DNA from: Ruminococcoides sp052118065
Lineage (GTDB): Bacteria > Bacillota > Clostridia > Oscillospirales > Acutalibacteraceae
Direction of reading: 5' to 3'
Assembly (NCBI GenBank): GCA_052118065.1
Contig: JBQKHY010000035.1
Location: 1 to 17,738 of the forward strand
DNA: 17,738 nucleotides
In this document: positions 7,239 through 15,571 of the stretch, in pieces
How the letters are laid out: each line of letters starts with the position of its first letter
Position numbering within the stretch: position 1 is the first letter of the stretch
The notes under the pieces: model-generated
Seen by the model: only the letters and a program-made list of their open reading frames with translations
The model's database searches: none
Told to the model about the DNA's origin: nothing
Position numbers and translations under genes: made by a program

Positions 7239-8969
7239 GTGAAAAAAGAAAAGTATGTTTCAAAACATTGTGGTAATGTTTCACGTAGTTTTAAGGACAT
7301 TTCTTATTCATATATATCACTCTTCTTAGTTGTTATGGTGCTTATAGGTTCAACAGTTTCTTGGTTTACAATTAAGGATAATGCAAATATTAATTCAAAT
7401 ATTATGAATTTTAATTCAGGTACAGGGCTTCGTGTTAATGATGGTGAAGATATTACAAATCATATTAAAGTTGATAACTTTAAAATTGATGAGGCATCAA
7501 GTGTTGATGGCAGAAATTTATTTTTTCCAAATAATAACGTAGATGGTGATAGTAATTTAACCTACTCATTGCAATATAGAGATGCTACTGTTGGTGACAA
7601 GAACCAAAGGTTTTTGTACAAAGATTTTACTGTTAGCGCTGACTCAAAGGAAACTAATGTTTATGTAAAGAGTTACACAATTAAAGTTGGTGACGAAACA
7701 TTTAATGGTTCAACACAGATTTTGTTTAACGACTCCAGCAATCCGCTAAAGCCAACAGGTATTGTTACTCATGATACTTGTCCTATTAGAATTGCATTCA
7801 TTACAGACAGTCAGGATAAACCAACAGTTTTTGATCCAACTGCCCTTGTTGACAGATATGCAAAGACTTATCCTGCAATTAGTTCGACTTCTTTGGATAC
7901 TGGTTCGGTTATAAATACAGAAAATTCAACTTCCATTTCATTCTCTGATTACTACTACGCAGTAGGTAAGCCAATATTTACACTAGAGGGCACGACCCCA
8001 AAGAAGGTGACTATGGTTGCGTGGCTTGAGGGCACAGGTGATAATTGTGATAAATATGCAGACGAAACTCTATCTATTGATATAGAACTTGAAAGTAATT
8101 TTAAAGATATGGAATGGATTACTTTCGTTGATGACACTGTCGGTGATGCAAATACTTCTGTAAAGCACTGGATTAATAGTGCTAATGATAGTTTAATAAC
8201 TATGACTTATAAAGACATTACTACAACAGGTTCACCTTATCGTACTGTTATTATGAAGGATAACGGTAAAGATGCAAAAGGAAATCCAACATGGGTTGCT
8301 CCAATTCCGGAGAAGGTTGTAACTGATATTACTTTTAATAGATACAGTCTTAACGATGAAATGATTTATAACGCATGGTACACCCGAGATAAGGTTGAAG
8401 AAATGTGGGCGAATAAGCTAACGGGTGACTCTGCTAAGAGAAAAACTCATGAACTTCAAGAGTCCAGAGAAATAAATGGTACAAGAAAAACTGTTTATAC
8501 AGCTCTTGGTGGTAACGGTTATGGTAAAACTGAGGATATATCACAGAGATTATCACCTTGTTTGGGTTATTGGGATTACGAAAATATTAAAAAACCTTCC
8601 GGTGGTGGTTCTTCTTCCGGTGGTAGCGGTGAAATTATTGAAGATCCAAATGCTAAGATTAAGATAGGTATTGACTTTAACATAACTACTAATGATAAGA
8701 CTTGGATAAAAAGTAATATTAATGATAATGGTTACACAATGTATGCTAAGTTTATCGATGGAACATTGGTTCCTATGAAATTGGACAACGATGTTTGTAA
8801 GATTAATGATTATGAGATGAAAGTCAATTCGATTTTAACTGCTTTTGTGCTAAAGAAGAGCGAATCAGATACAAAGACAATTAAAATAAATCAAAATGTT
8901 ATATTTAATAGAAGTATGAATATTACAATGGAAATTTCAAATGATGATGTTGCTCATAGAACAAATTAA
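7239..8969 (+). CDS. SipW-dependent-type secreted protein with Gly/Ser linker (576 aa)
   Basis: This exported protein has a SipW-type signal: hydrophobic helix about 24-40, then STVSWFT with Trp42. SVDGRNLFFP is its copy of the shared DG motif. The first 290 residues look like the TasA-like beta-rich part. Residues about 295-430 (HWIN, TWVAPIP, DITFNRYS, NAWYTRD) show a spacing of aromatics and a V/I-x-F-N-R strand that faintly recall CBM26-like modules; this is weak. A flexible GGGSSSGGSG linker (about 453-462) separates a C-terminal beta-rich domain of about 110 residues that I do not recognise. I start the gene at GTG 7239, 8 nt after AAAGGAAG; a GTG at 7230 overlaps that site and the ATG at 7235 is out of frame. 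It lies between the 329-aa and 935-aa exported proteins in one operon. Confidence 0.7.
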   Translation: MKKEKYVSKHCGNVSRSFKDISYSYISLFLVVMVLIGSTVSWFTIKDNANINSNIMNFNSGTGLRVNDGEDITNHIKVDNFKIDEASSVDGRNLFFPNNNVDGDSNLTYSLQYRDATVGDKNQRFLYKDFTVSADSKETNVYVKSYTIKVGDETFNGSTQILFNDSSNPLKPTGIVTHDTCPIRIAFITDSQDKPTVFDPTALVDRYAKTYPAISSTSLDTGSVINTENSTSISFSDYYYAVGKPIFTLEGTTPKKVTMVAWLEGTGDNCDKYADETLSIDIELESNFKDMEWITFVDDTVGDANTSVKHWINSANDSLITMTYKDITTTGSPYRTVIMKDNGKDAKGNPTWVAPIPEKVVTDITFNRYSLNDEMIYNAWYTRDKVEEMWANKLTGDSAKRKTHELQESREINGTRKTVYTALGGNGYGKTEDISQRLSPCLGYWDYENIKKPSGGGSSSGGSGEIIEDPNAKIKIGIDFNITTNDKTWIKSNINDNGYTMYAKFIDGTLVPMKLDNDVCKINDYEMKVNSILTAFVLKKSESDTKTIKINQNVIFNRSMNITMEISNDDVAHRTN

Positions 8970-8998
8970 TGAATTATTAAGATAAGGAGATGTCACAA

Positions 8999-11806
8999 AT
9001 GAATAAGAAAAGGCCATTACATGGCAAAAAAACTGAGAAAAGTGATAATTTCCTTGGTCATGTGTCAATTAAGACAATTGTACTATCAGTTGTAGCACTT
9101 ATCCAAATGATGCTTTTAATTACCGGTACAACATTTTCTTGGGTAGAAACAATTTCTTCTTTGGCACTTACCGGTGGCGGTAAAATTGACAATCCTGTTA
9201 TGACAGTTGCGAATATCGGTTCCGGCAGTGGTTACGATAAAGCATTGGATCTAGACGCTTATTTTAAAAAGGCTGGTAACGTTCATTTATCAACTTGTTC
9301 CAGTGCTGACGGTCAGAACTTTTATTTTCCTATTGTTGGTGATAACAATAATTATCGTCAATCAACTGTAAATGACCGTAATGTAAACTACATTAGCTAT
9401 AACTTTAAGGTTGTAAATAAAGATTCTAAGAAAAAAGATTTTATGTTTGGTAATGTACCATCGATTGAAATCGGTAACAAAGCAGTAACAGACAACAGAG
9501 TGAGAATTGCCATTACTGTTGCAGGTGTAACTAAGATTTTCTCTAACGAAACTGTTACTGAAGATGTTGTGGCAGATACTACCGGTGGCACTGCAAAAAC
9601 TCAGGTTAATGCTTTTAGTGAATACACAAATTCAACCAGTGCAGTAACTTTACCTGTATTTTCTGTAAATGCTAATGCAAGTGAAGATGTTAAGATTTCT
9701 CTTTGGTTGCAAAACTCTAACGGTGGCAATAACGGTGTTGTTGCAGTAAATAACTTTAACCTTGTTTCAGGTGACAGTAGAAAATATGTTGAAGTTAGAT
9801 ATGGTAATGGCTCAGACAGTACAATGGGTGACATTTCCGTTGGTACTGATGGTCAAAAGATTTACTATGGTGACAAAGGTGACACTGTTGCCCTAAACCA
9901 TACAACTAATACAGGTTATAAGTTTATGGGTTGGTATACTGACCCAGCTTGTACTGTAAAGGCAAGTTTAACTAACGATAAATGCACCATTGGTGATGAG
10001 GCAGGTTATACCTACTTTGCATCATTTAAGAAAACTTATAAGATTACTGCTATTGCCGTAACCGATAATGTTCAAGGTGGCACAGGTGGTACAGTAAAGA
10101 TTAATACCGGTACTGATGCTGACAGTGCAGTTAAAAGTGATGTAACTGTTGGAGAAACAGTAAAACTTACTGCTACACCAAAGGAAGGCTATGACTTTGT
10201 TGGTTGGTATGACAGTGTTACTGAAGGTACTCAGATTACCGGTGGAAACCCTACTGATATTGAAATTGACAGTACAAATCCTACTGATAGAACTATCTAT
10301 GCCAGATTTGAGATTAAGAAATATACAGTTACTGCAAGTGCAGTTTCTGAAGATGACAATGATAACACACAAGGCAACAAGATTACCTATGGTGATGAAC
10401 AAAAGGCACAAGTTAAAGTTATAGTAAACCATGGTGGCTCAGTAACATTTACGGCAGTTCCTGCTGATGAGTCAGGCTATGTATTTGACGGTTGGTATAA
10501 TGACAAGGCTTGTTCTTCTTCTAATAAACTTTCCTATAATACAACTTTTACAGTTAGTTCTGTAAAAGCTGACCAAAATATTTATGCAAAATTTGTTTTA
10601 AAACGATACACAATTGATGTTTATGCTTATTGCTATAATGACGAAACAACCGACTTAAGTGAACAATCCGACTATGGTAATGTTAAGTCCGGTACTGTTA
10701 CATCTACTCATATTCAGCAAATCATAAAGCATGGTCAACCATTCTCCTTTACTGCAGTGGGCAATGATTACTGTGACTTTGAGGGTTGGTATAATAAAGC
10801 TGATGACACTTTAATTGATAGCAAAAATGTTACATATAGTGTTGATTCATTTAAAGGTGACTATCAAACAAGCGAAAACAAAAAGAGCTTTTATGCTAAG
10901 TTTAAGATTAAAACAAAGACAATTACTGTTCATCCGGTAAAGGATGATGCAACAGATACTTCAACAGTAAATATTAACCGTACACTTACTACTGACATAA
11001 TAAACTATGGTGAAACTGCAACAATTTCTGCTAAACCTTGTGCCAACAGTGAGTTTAAGGGTTGGTTTACTGATGCGGCTTGTACTAAGAAAGTTGGGGA
11101 TAATTATCTTGACTTAAACTTGTCTATTACTGTAAATAAAGACACACCTACTGATTATTATGCTAAGTTTGAGAAGAAAACCAAGGTGACAGTTTACTTC
11201 AAGAATGTTCCGGGTTGGACACCACCTTATGCTTATGTGTGGTATGACGATACCCATAATGAATCAATTGACATGACTAAGGTTAGCGACAATTATTACA
11301 AAGTCGATATTGATGTAAAATATACCAAAATTATTTTTAAGAACAAAGATAATTGGACAGGTCAAACTAAGGACGCTGATATTCCAAAAATCGGTGATGA
11401 AAAGAATTGTTTTATTTACGATACAACCTATACACAGTATAATGGTTATTGGACAAAGTATGTAGAGGAAACTCCTGCAGAAAAATATACAATTTACTTA
11501 ACAAATAATAAGGGTTGGGATAAAGTATATTGTTATGCTTGGAATTCTACTATGACTACCGGCAACTTCCCGGGTGTAGAAATGACTGATACGAATTATA
11601 AAAATGAGCAAGGATCAGTTTATAAGGTTGAAATTGACTCAACTTATACAGGTCTAGTTTTTAGTAACGGTAAAAAAGAGCAGGGTGGAGAGCAGACAGT
11701 AGATATTAGTAATTTTAAAGATGGTACTGCTTATTATTTAAAGGAAGATAAAGATACAAATCAACATTATTATGTTGATACTTGGACTTATACTCCGAGT
11801 AATTAA
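8999..11806 (+). CDS. SipW-type secreted adhesin: five InlB B-type repeats plus two CBM26-like starch-binding modules (935 aa)
   Basis: This is the largest exported protein, likely a starch-binding surface component. The signal helix (about 25-42) ends at GTTFSWVE (Trp48), with Val in place of the usual Phe. CSSADGQNFYFP (about 98-109) is the shared DG motif. Five InlB B-type (Listeria-Bacteroides) repeats follow at about 263-344, 346-440, 441-535, 536-637 and 640-725, each with a G[WF]-type core (GWY or GWF) and ending in [YF]A[KRS]F. Two CBM26-like modules close the protein. Module 1 (about 727-822) has PGW740, YVW748 and GQT (788-790). Module 2 (about 828-931) has GW840, YAW848, FPGVEM (857-862) and EQT (898-900). 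The aromatics and Q-T match the starch-binding pattern. The start is ATG 8999, 9 nt after AAGGAG; ATG 8990 directly abuts that site. No sortase signal, dockerin or SLH domain is visible, so anchoring through the fibre is inferred. Confidence 0.85.
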   Translation: MNKKRPLHGKKTEKSDNFLGHVSIKTIVLSVVALIQMMLLITGTTFSWVETISSLALTGGGKIDNPVMTVANIGSGSGYDKALDLDAYFKKAGNVHLSTCSSADGQNFYFPIVGDNNNYRQSTVNDRNVNYISYNFKVVNKDSKKKDFMFGNVPSIEIGNKAVTDNRVRIAITVAGVTKIFSNETVTEDVVADTTGGTAKTQVNAFSEYTNSTSAVTLPVFSVNANASEDVKISLWLQNSNGGNNGVVAVNNFNLVSGDSRKYVEVRYGNGSDSTMGDISVGTDGQKIYYGDKGDTVALNHTTNTGYKFMGWYTDPACTVKASLTNDKCTIGDEAGYTYFASFKKTYKITAIAVTDNVQGGTGGTVKINTGTDADSAVKSDVTVGETVKLTATPKEGYDFVGWYDSVTEGTQITGGNPTDIEIDSTNPTDRTIYARFEIKKYTVTASAVSEDDNDNTQGNKITYGDEQKAQVKVIVNHGGSVTFTAVPADESGYVFDGWYNDKACSSSNKLSYNTTFTVSSVKADQNIYAKFVLKRYTIDVYAYCYNDETTDLSEQSDYGNVKSGTVTSTHIQQIIKHGQPFSFTAVGNDYCDFEGWYNKADDTLIDSKNVTYSVDSFKGDYQTSENKKSFYAKFKIKTKTITVHPVKDDATDTSTVNINRTLTTDIINYGETATISAKPCANSEFKGWFTDAACTKKVGDNYLDLNLSITVNKDTPTDYYAKFEKKTKVTVYFKNVPGWTPPYAYVWYDDTHNESIDMTKVSDNYYKVDIDVKYTKIIFKNKDNWTGQTKDADIPKIGDEKNCFIYDTTYTQYNGYWTKYVEETPAEKYTIYLTNNKGWDKVYCYAWNSTMTTGNFPGVEMTDTNYKNEQGSVYKVEIDSTYTGLVFSNGKKEQGGEQTVDISNFKDGTAYYLKEDKDTNQHYYVDTWTYTPSN

Positions 11807-11825
11807 GAAATAGCGAGGTGAAACT

Positions 11826-12986
11826 ATGAGAAAAACAAGAATAATTGCAATTTTGTGCTTATCATTAATATTATGCTTTTTGTGTGTTTCAACAAACACC
11901 TTCTCATGGTTCACCCGACCTCAAGAAGGAAAAGGTAAATCTTTTATTTGGAGTGGGAATTCTTATAATCAAACTTCTAGTAAAAAGTTTAATGTTACAA
12001 CTTACGAAATGACTAATGAAGATGGCGTTTATGGTAAGGATTCTATTTCTGAAATAAAAGGTAAAATTATACCTGCCGGTAAAAGAGTGTGCTATAAAAC
12101 AGAAATTATGAATACCGGTAAACTAAATGCCCAAACAGTTTCACTATATCTTTCCGGAGTTGAATCTTCTAATTATGGTAACACATATGTAGGCGTTAAT
12201 AATCCTATGAAAACCCATAAACATTTACAATCTAATACCGGTAACAAGATTATCAACGATATAAACAAGAAAAATGTTTATGTTGGTTTTAATACTGCAA
12301 ACGGTTTTAATCCTGCTGATTTTTCAGTTCACTATTGGGGTAATGGTGTTACTCCAGGTGATTCAGAAGTGGCTTCTGCGTATCAGCATGGCACAATAGA
12401 TGCATTTAATTCCAAATACTCTCTTTATCATGCTGAGATTCCGTATGATGCAACTGGTGTAAGACCTAAATATACAAATGGTCCATACTTTGGTGCTGAT
12501 AATACTAATATAGATACTAAAAACCTAATTGGTATTTTTAAAAATGAATCCGATACTAACGCTGACTATGCTCAAGAAGGCAAAGGTGCCGGTATTAAGC
12601 AGTTTTATTCTTTAGCAACAGTTAGTGTTGGTAAGACTATTGACCTTTCTGCTATTGCTCAAGGAGCTAATATTGCTTATGCAGTAGAAAATGGTAATAT
12701 AGCAACAGTTGATCGTAATGGTGTAGTTACCGGTAAGGCTGTTGGTGAAACAAAATTGACATTAACTGCTACCGGTGCTCATAGAGACACTCAAACTGCT
12801 AATTGTAGACTGGTTGTTACAGGTGAAACGGAAAAATTAATCAGTGTTCCGGTAGTTACTAATATGGTAACATATCCTTATAATGACTCGTCTAAGGAAA
12901 ACCTAGTGACTGTATATTGGTATATTAAGAATGAAGGTTCTTCAGATATTACTGTTAGTGTTGACAAAATCAATGTAACACTATAA
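11826..12986 (+). CDS. SipW-dependent-type secreted protein with Big_2 domain (386 aa)
   Basis: This exported protein has a short signal: RKTR, hydrophobic core 7-22, then TNTFSWFT (Trp28). The first 120 residues are polar and beta-rich. Residues about 149-230 (VYVGFNTANGF, VHYWGNG, YHAEIPYDATGV, NGPYFG) have the feel of a degenerate carbohydrate-binding beta-sandwich: a W after HY, an AEIP strand, then a V-x-x-x-Y-x-N-G strand. I regard this as suggestive only. Residues about 262-332 form a bacterial Ig-like group 2 domain (SVGKTIDL, then IATVDRNGVVTGKAVGETKLT), common in surface adhesins. A final beta-rich segment follows. The shared DG motif is not clearly kept; NEDGVYG at 64-70 is the nearest. 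GCGAGGTG lies 4-6 nt before the ATG, and the gene begins 19 nt after its neighbour. Likely a fibre-associated adhesin or tip component. Confidence 0.7.
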   Translation: MRKTRIIAILCLSLILCFLCVSTNTFSWFTRPQEGKGKSFIWSGNSYNQTSSKKFNVTTYEMTNEDGVYGKDSISEIKGKIIPAGKRVCYKTEIMNTGKLNAQTVSLYLSGVESSNYGNTYVGVNNPMKTHKHLQSNTGNKIINDINKKNVYVGFNTANGFNPADFSVHYWGNGVTPGDSEVASAYQHGTIDAFNSKYSLYHAEIPYDATGVRPKYTNGPYFGADNTNIDTKNLIGIFKNESDTNADYAQEGKGAGIKQFYSLATVSVGKTIDLSAIAQGANIAYAVENGNIATVDRNGVVTGKAVGETKLTLTATGAHRDTQTANCRLVVTGETEKLISVPVVTNMVTYPYNDSSKENLVTVYWYIKNEGSSDITVSVDKINVTL

Positions 12987-13017
12987 TCTTATAGTATATA
13001 TATTATTTGGTGATAGT

Positions 13018-13740
13018 GTGAAGAAAGCAGTAAAAGAAAAATCAAAAAAGTGCAAAACATTTGTCACAATAAAGAACACCATAGGCTGGTTCTTAGTTGT
13101 ATTGCTGGGAATTGCAATGGTTATTATTGTGGCAACCAGAATAAATGGAGAAACTCCAACAGTATTTGGCTATACTATTTTTAGGGTAACAACCGGTAGT
13201 ATGGAACCGGAACTGCATGTTGGAGATGTTATCCTCGATAAATCGATAGAAGAAAGTGAAATCAAGGTAGGGGACATAATTTCCTATGATGGTAGTGGTT
13301 CACTTGACGGTATGGTTATCACTCATAAGGTTATTAAAGCTCCTTATAAAGATGATAACGGTGACACAATGTTGCAAACTCAAGGTGTGGCAAATAATAC
13401 ACCGGACCATCCAATAAAGATAAGTCAAGTTAAAGCAAAGTTTGTGGCGAAAATACCACTTGTCAATTCCTTGTATAACTTGTTCTTGTCACCATGGGGT
13501 CTGGTAATATTCTTACTACTGATTATACTAATCTTCCTTGATGAGCTTATTAATTTTATAAGAGTTCTTACAGGTAACGGAAAACCTAAGGCTGATATTA
13601 ATGATATTATCAAGCGACTTCAAGAGGAAGAAAGATTAGAAAAAGAAAAGAAAGAGTCATCAGAGATTGATGACCCTAAAATGAAAAAGATTGATGATGT
13701 TTATAATCATATAGTTAAAGATGATTCGGACAAGAAATAA
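13018..13740 (+). CDS. sipW: Second SipW-type signal peptidase I (240 aa)
   Basis: This is an integral-membrane serine peptidase, paralogous to the one at 1275. A basic N-terminus precedes a membrane helix (about 21-42). TTGSMEPELHVGD carries nucleophile Ser61, and ITHKVI carries His103, the ER/SipW-type general base. At the third motif, where the first peptidase has TKGDNN, this one reads TQGVANNTPD: the Asp is Val124, while a later Asp130 is kept. A C-terminal membrane helix (about 161-180) leads to a charged tail ending in a Lys/Asp-rich helix. The start is GTG 13018; the preceding GGTGA is a weak ribosome binding site, which may mean low expression. It is the last gene of the operon, 31 nt after the 386-aa protein and directly before a strong terminator. 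It probably matures the four exported proteins encoded just upstream. Confidence 0.88.
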   Translation: MKKAVKEKSKKCKTFVTIKNTIGWFLVVLLGIAMVIIVATRINGETPTVFGYTIFRVTTGSMEPELHVGDVILDKSIEESEIKVGDIISYDGSGSLDGMVITHKVIKAPYKDDNGDTMLQTQGVANNTPDHPIKISQVKAKFVAKIPLVNSLYNLFLSPWGLVIFLLLIILIFLDELINFIRVLTGNGKPKADINDIIKRLQEEERLEKEKKESSEIDDPKMKKIDDVYNHIVKDDSDKK

Positions 13741-13742
13741 GC

Positions 13743-13772
13743 AAGGCTGTTGCAATGAGGCAACAGCCTTTT
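13743..13772 (+). terminator. Intrinsic terminator of the secretion operon
   Basis: A perfect 11-bp stem, AAGGCTGTTGC / GCAACAGCCTT, encloses a 6-nt loop (AATGAG) and is followed by TTTT. It starts 3 nt after the stop codon of the second signal peptidase and marks the end of the operon. Bases 13773-13864 show no gene or other structure. Confidence 0.9.
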
Positions 13773-13864
13773 GCTATGCCTATAAATCCTCAGATTTAAG
13801 CTGTATCAATTGTTTTGGTGAATATGTGATTGGTTTATGATTATTACAATAAAATCAAAAATAG

Positions 13865-13898
13865 CAAAAAATAAGGATACCGGTGATGGTATCCTTAT
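13865..13898 (-). terminator. Intrinsic terminator of putP
   Basis: A perfect 11-bp stem, ATAAGGATACC / GGTATCCTTAT (13871-13881 with 13888-13898), has a 6-nt loop. Read on the minus strand it is followed by a run of six T (13865-13872). It lies about 50 nt past the putP stop and separates convergent transcription from the secretion operon. Confidence 0.88.
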
Positions 13899-13947
13899 CT
13901 GTTATAATTAAATTTATTGCAAAATTATAAATTCCTATAATTCAAAA

Positions 13948-15492
13948 TCAATTCATTTTCTTTACTTCTTCAAAAGTATTTACAATATCCTGACTAGGTT
14001 TTTTAGTTAGTAAGCTCACAACAATAATTACGATTAAACCGGCCAAGAAAGAAGGTAGTAGTTCGTAAATATTTAAGAATGATAGTTCAGGGTTAGATGC
14101 ACCGATAGGAGCAATTAAGTATTTCCATACAAATACCATAGCACCACCTACAAACATACCGGAGAAAGCACCATACTTGTTAGCTCTTTTCCAGAACAAC
14201 GCACATAGTACAACAGGACCAAATGCTGCACCAAAACCGGCCCAAGCAAATGATACAATCTTAAATACTGATGAGTTAGGGTCCCAAGCCATAATAACTG
14301 CTACAACAGAGATTACAAGAAGTGTAATTCTGGCAATAATCATAGCTGATTTTTCGGAAGTTTTAACTTTAAATAAGCCACCAACAATGTTTTCTGAAAC
14401 ACCGGAAGATGCAGCCAGTAGCTGACTGTCGGCAGTACTCATTGTTGATGCTAAAATACCGGCCAAGATAACACCGGCTAATAATGCAAATACAATACCA
14501 TTTTTAGAAATTAAGTTTGCAATGCTTACAATGATAGTTTCGCTATCAGCTAAGTGTTCAAGAGCACCGTTGTTTGTCATAGCAAGACCAACAAAACCGA
14601 TAAATACTGCAATTGCAAGTGAAATAACAACCCAAATAGTTGCAACTCTTCTTGATAGCTTTAACTGCTTACTCTCACCAATAGCCATAAATCTTAGTAG
14701 AATATGTGGCATACCAAAGTAACCAAGACCCCAAGCCAGTAGGGAGAATATTGAAAGTAAGCTAAATGGTGTTGATGTTTTTGTTGCTGCATCAAAGCTT
14801 TCTGTTAAGCTAAAGTAACCCGGTAGTGACTGAGCATTTGCAATAACATTTTCAAAGCCACCGGCAGAATAAATACCAAAGCCAAGAATAACAATTAATG
14901 CAACTGTCATAATGATACTTTGCATAAAGTCAGTTGTTGATGCTGCAAGGAAACCACCAATAGTTGTGTATCCTACAATAACAAGTGCAGAAATAACCAT
15001 TGCCAAATGATATTCAAGTCCAAACACTGTACTGAATAGCTTACCACAAGCAGCAAAACCTGATGCAGTATAAGGAACAAAGAATACAATAATTACTACT
15101 GCTGAAATTGCCATAATAACCTTGTTCTTCTCACCGAATCTTTTTGAGAAAAATTCCGGAATGGTAATAGCGTCAATCTTTTGGCTATAGTTACGAAGTC
15201 TTTTAGAAACAATCAGCCAGTTAAAATATGTACCGATAGCAAGGCCTAAAGCTGTCCACACAGCTTCACTGGCACCGCTTAGGTATGCAACACCTGGAAG
15301 TCCCATAAGTAGCCAAGAACTCATATCAGAGGCCTCAGCGCTCATTGCAGTTACAAGTGGACCCAGCTTTCTGCCACCTAAATAAAAGTCATCTACAGAA
15401 TTGTTTTGTCTAGCACATACAACACCGATTATTAGCACAAGGAAAAGATATGCTACAATGGATATTAATATGCATATGTTGGATGTTGTCAT
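13948..15492 (-). CDS. putP: Sodium/proline symporter PutP (514 aa)
   Basis: This is a solute:sodium symporter (SSS family) that imports L-proline with Na+ through the cytoplasmic membrane, supplying carbon, nitrogen or an osmoprotectant. Length and about 13 hydrophobic helices fit the family. SAEASDMSSWLLMGLPG (51-67) contains Asp56 and Ser58, equivalent to the Na+-binding Asp55 and Ser57 of E. coli PutP. GGFLAASTTDFMQ and AGILASTMSTADSQLL are the second and third family signatures; the last corresponds to helix 9, which also binds Na+. The start follows GGAGGGG by 4 nt, and the gene has its own promoter (15523-15551) and terminator (13865-13898). It is a housekeeping transporter with no evident link to the surface locus. 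Proline is the best substrate guess; closely related SSS members can carry other solutes. Confidence 0.92.
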   Translation of the reverse strand: MTTSNICILISIVAYLFLVLIIGVVCARQNNSVDDFYLGGRKLGPLVTAMSAEASDMSSWLLMGLPGVAYLSGASEAVWTALGLAIGTYFNWLIVSKRLRNYSQKIDAITIPEFFSKRFGEKNKVIMAISAVVIIVFFVPYTASGFAACGKLFSTVFGLEYHLAMVISALVIVGYTTIGGFLAASTTDFMQSIIMTVALIVILGFGIYSAGGFENVIANAQSLPGYFSLTESFDAATKTSTPFSLLSIFSLLAWGLGYFGMPHILLRFMAIGESKQLKLSRRVATIWVVISLAIAVFIGFVGLAMTNNGALEHLADSETIIVSIANLISKNGIVFALLAGVILAGILASTMSTADSQLLAASSGVSENIVGGLFKVKTSEKSAMIIARITLLVISVVAVIMAWDPNSSVFKIVSFAWAGFGAAFGPVVLCALFWKRANKYGAFSGMFVGGAMVFVWKYLIAPIGASNPELSFLNIYELLPSFLAGLIVIIVVSLLTKKPSQDIVNTFEEVKKMN

Positions 15493-15522
15493 AATACCCC
15501 TCCATAATAAAAAGTCTTTATC

Positions 15523-15551
15523 ATTTTACCACATTAAAGTGCAGTAGTCAA
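15523..15551 (-). promoter_or_regulatory. Sigma-A-type promoter of putP
   Basis: On the minus strand TTGACT (15546-15551) and TAAAAT (15523-15528) are separated by 17 bp. The start codon of putP lies about 30 nt downstream, with a good ribosome binding site between. Confidence 0.75.
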
Positions 15552-15571
15552 ATAAAAAGGAGTTTTTTGCA

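Noticed and set aside
8990..9001. ATG 8990 as start of the 935-aa protein
   Set aside because: It directly abuts the AAGGAG ribosome binding site; ATG 8999 has normal spacing. The same logic moved the starts of the coiled-coil gene (GTG 3875 to ATG 3884) and the 576-aa gene (GTG 7230 to GTG 7239).
10022..10432. Minus-strand open frame of 136 codons inside the 935-aa gene
   Set aside because: It lies opposite a well-supported plus-strand repeat protein, has low-complexity Ser/Ile/Asn composition and no ribosome binding site. The same applies to minus-strand frames opposite the coiled-coil gene (for example 5068-5328 and 6043-6372).
8999..11806. Sortase-anchored (LPXTG) or dockerin-bearing adhesin
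   Set aside because: The C-terminus ends in a CBM26-like module with no LPXTG, membrane helix, basic tail or dockerin Ca-binding repeats.
423..12986. Type IV pilins or pseudopilins for the five exported proteins
   Set aside because: The hydrophobic N-termini lack the prepilin G/A-F-x-x-x-E cleavage site, no pilus ATPase or PilD-type peptidase is present, and the [AS]-W-[FV] motif with SipW-type peptidases explains them better.
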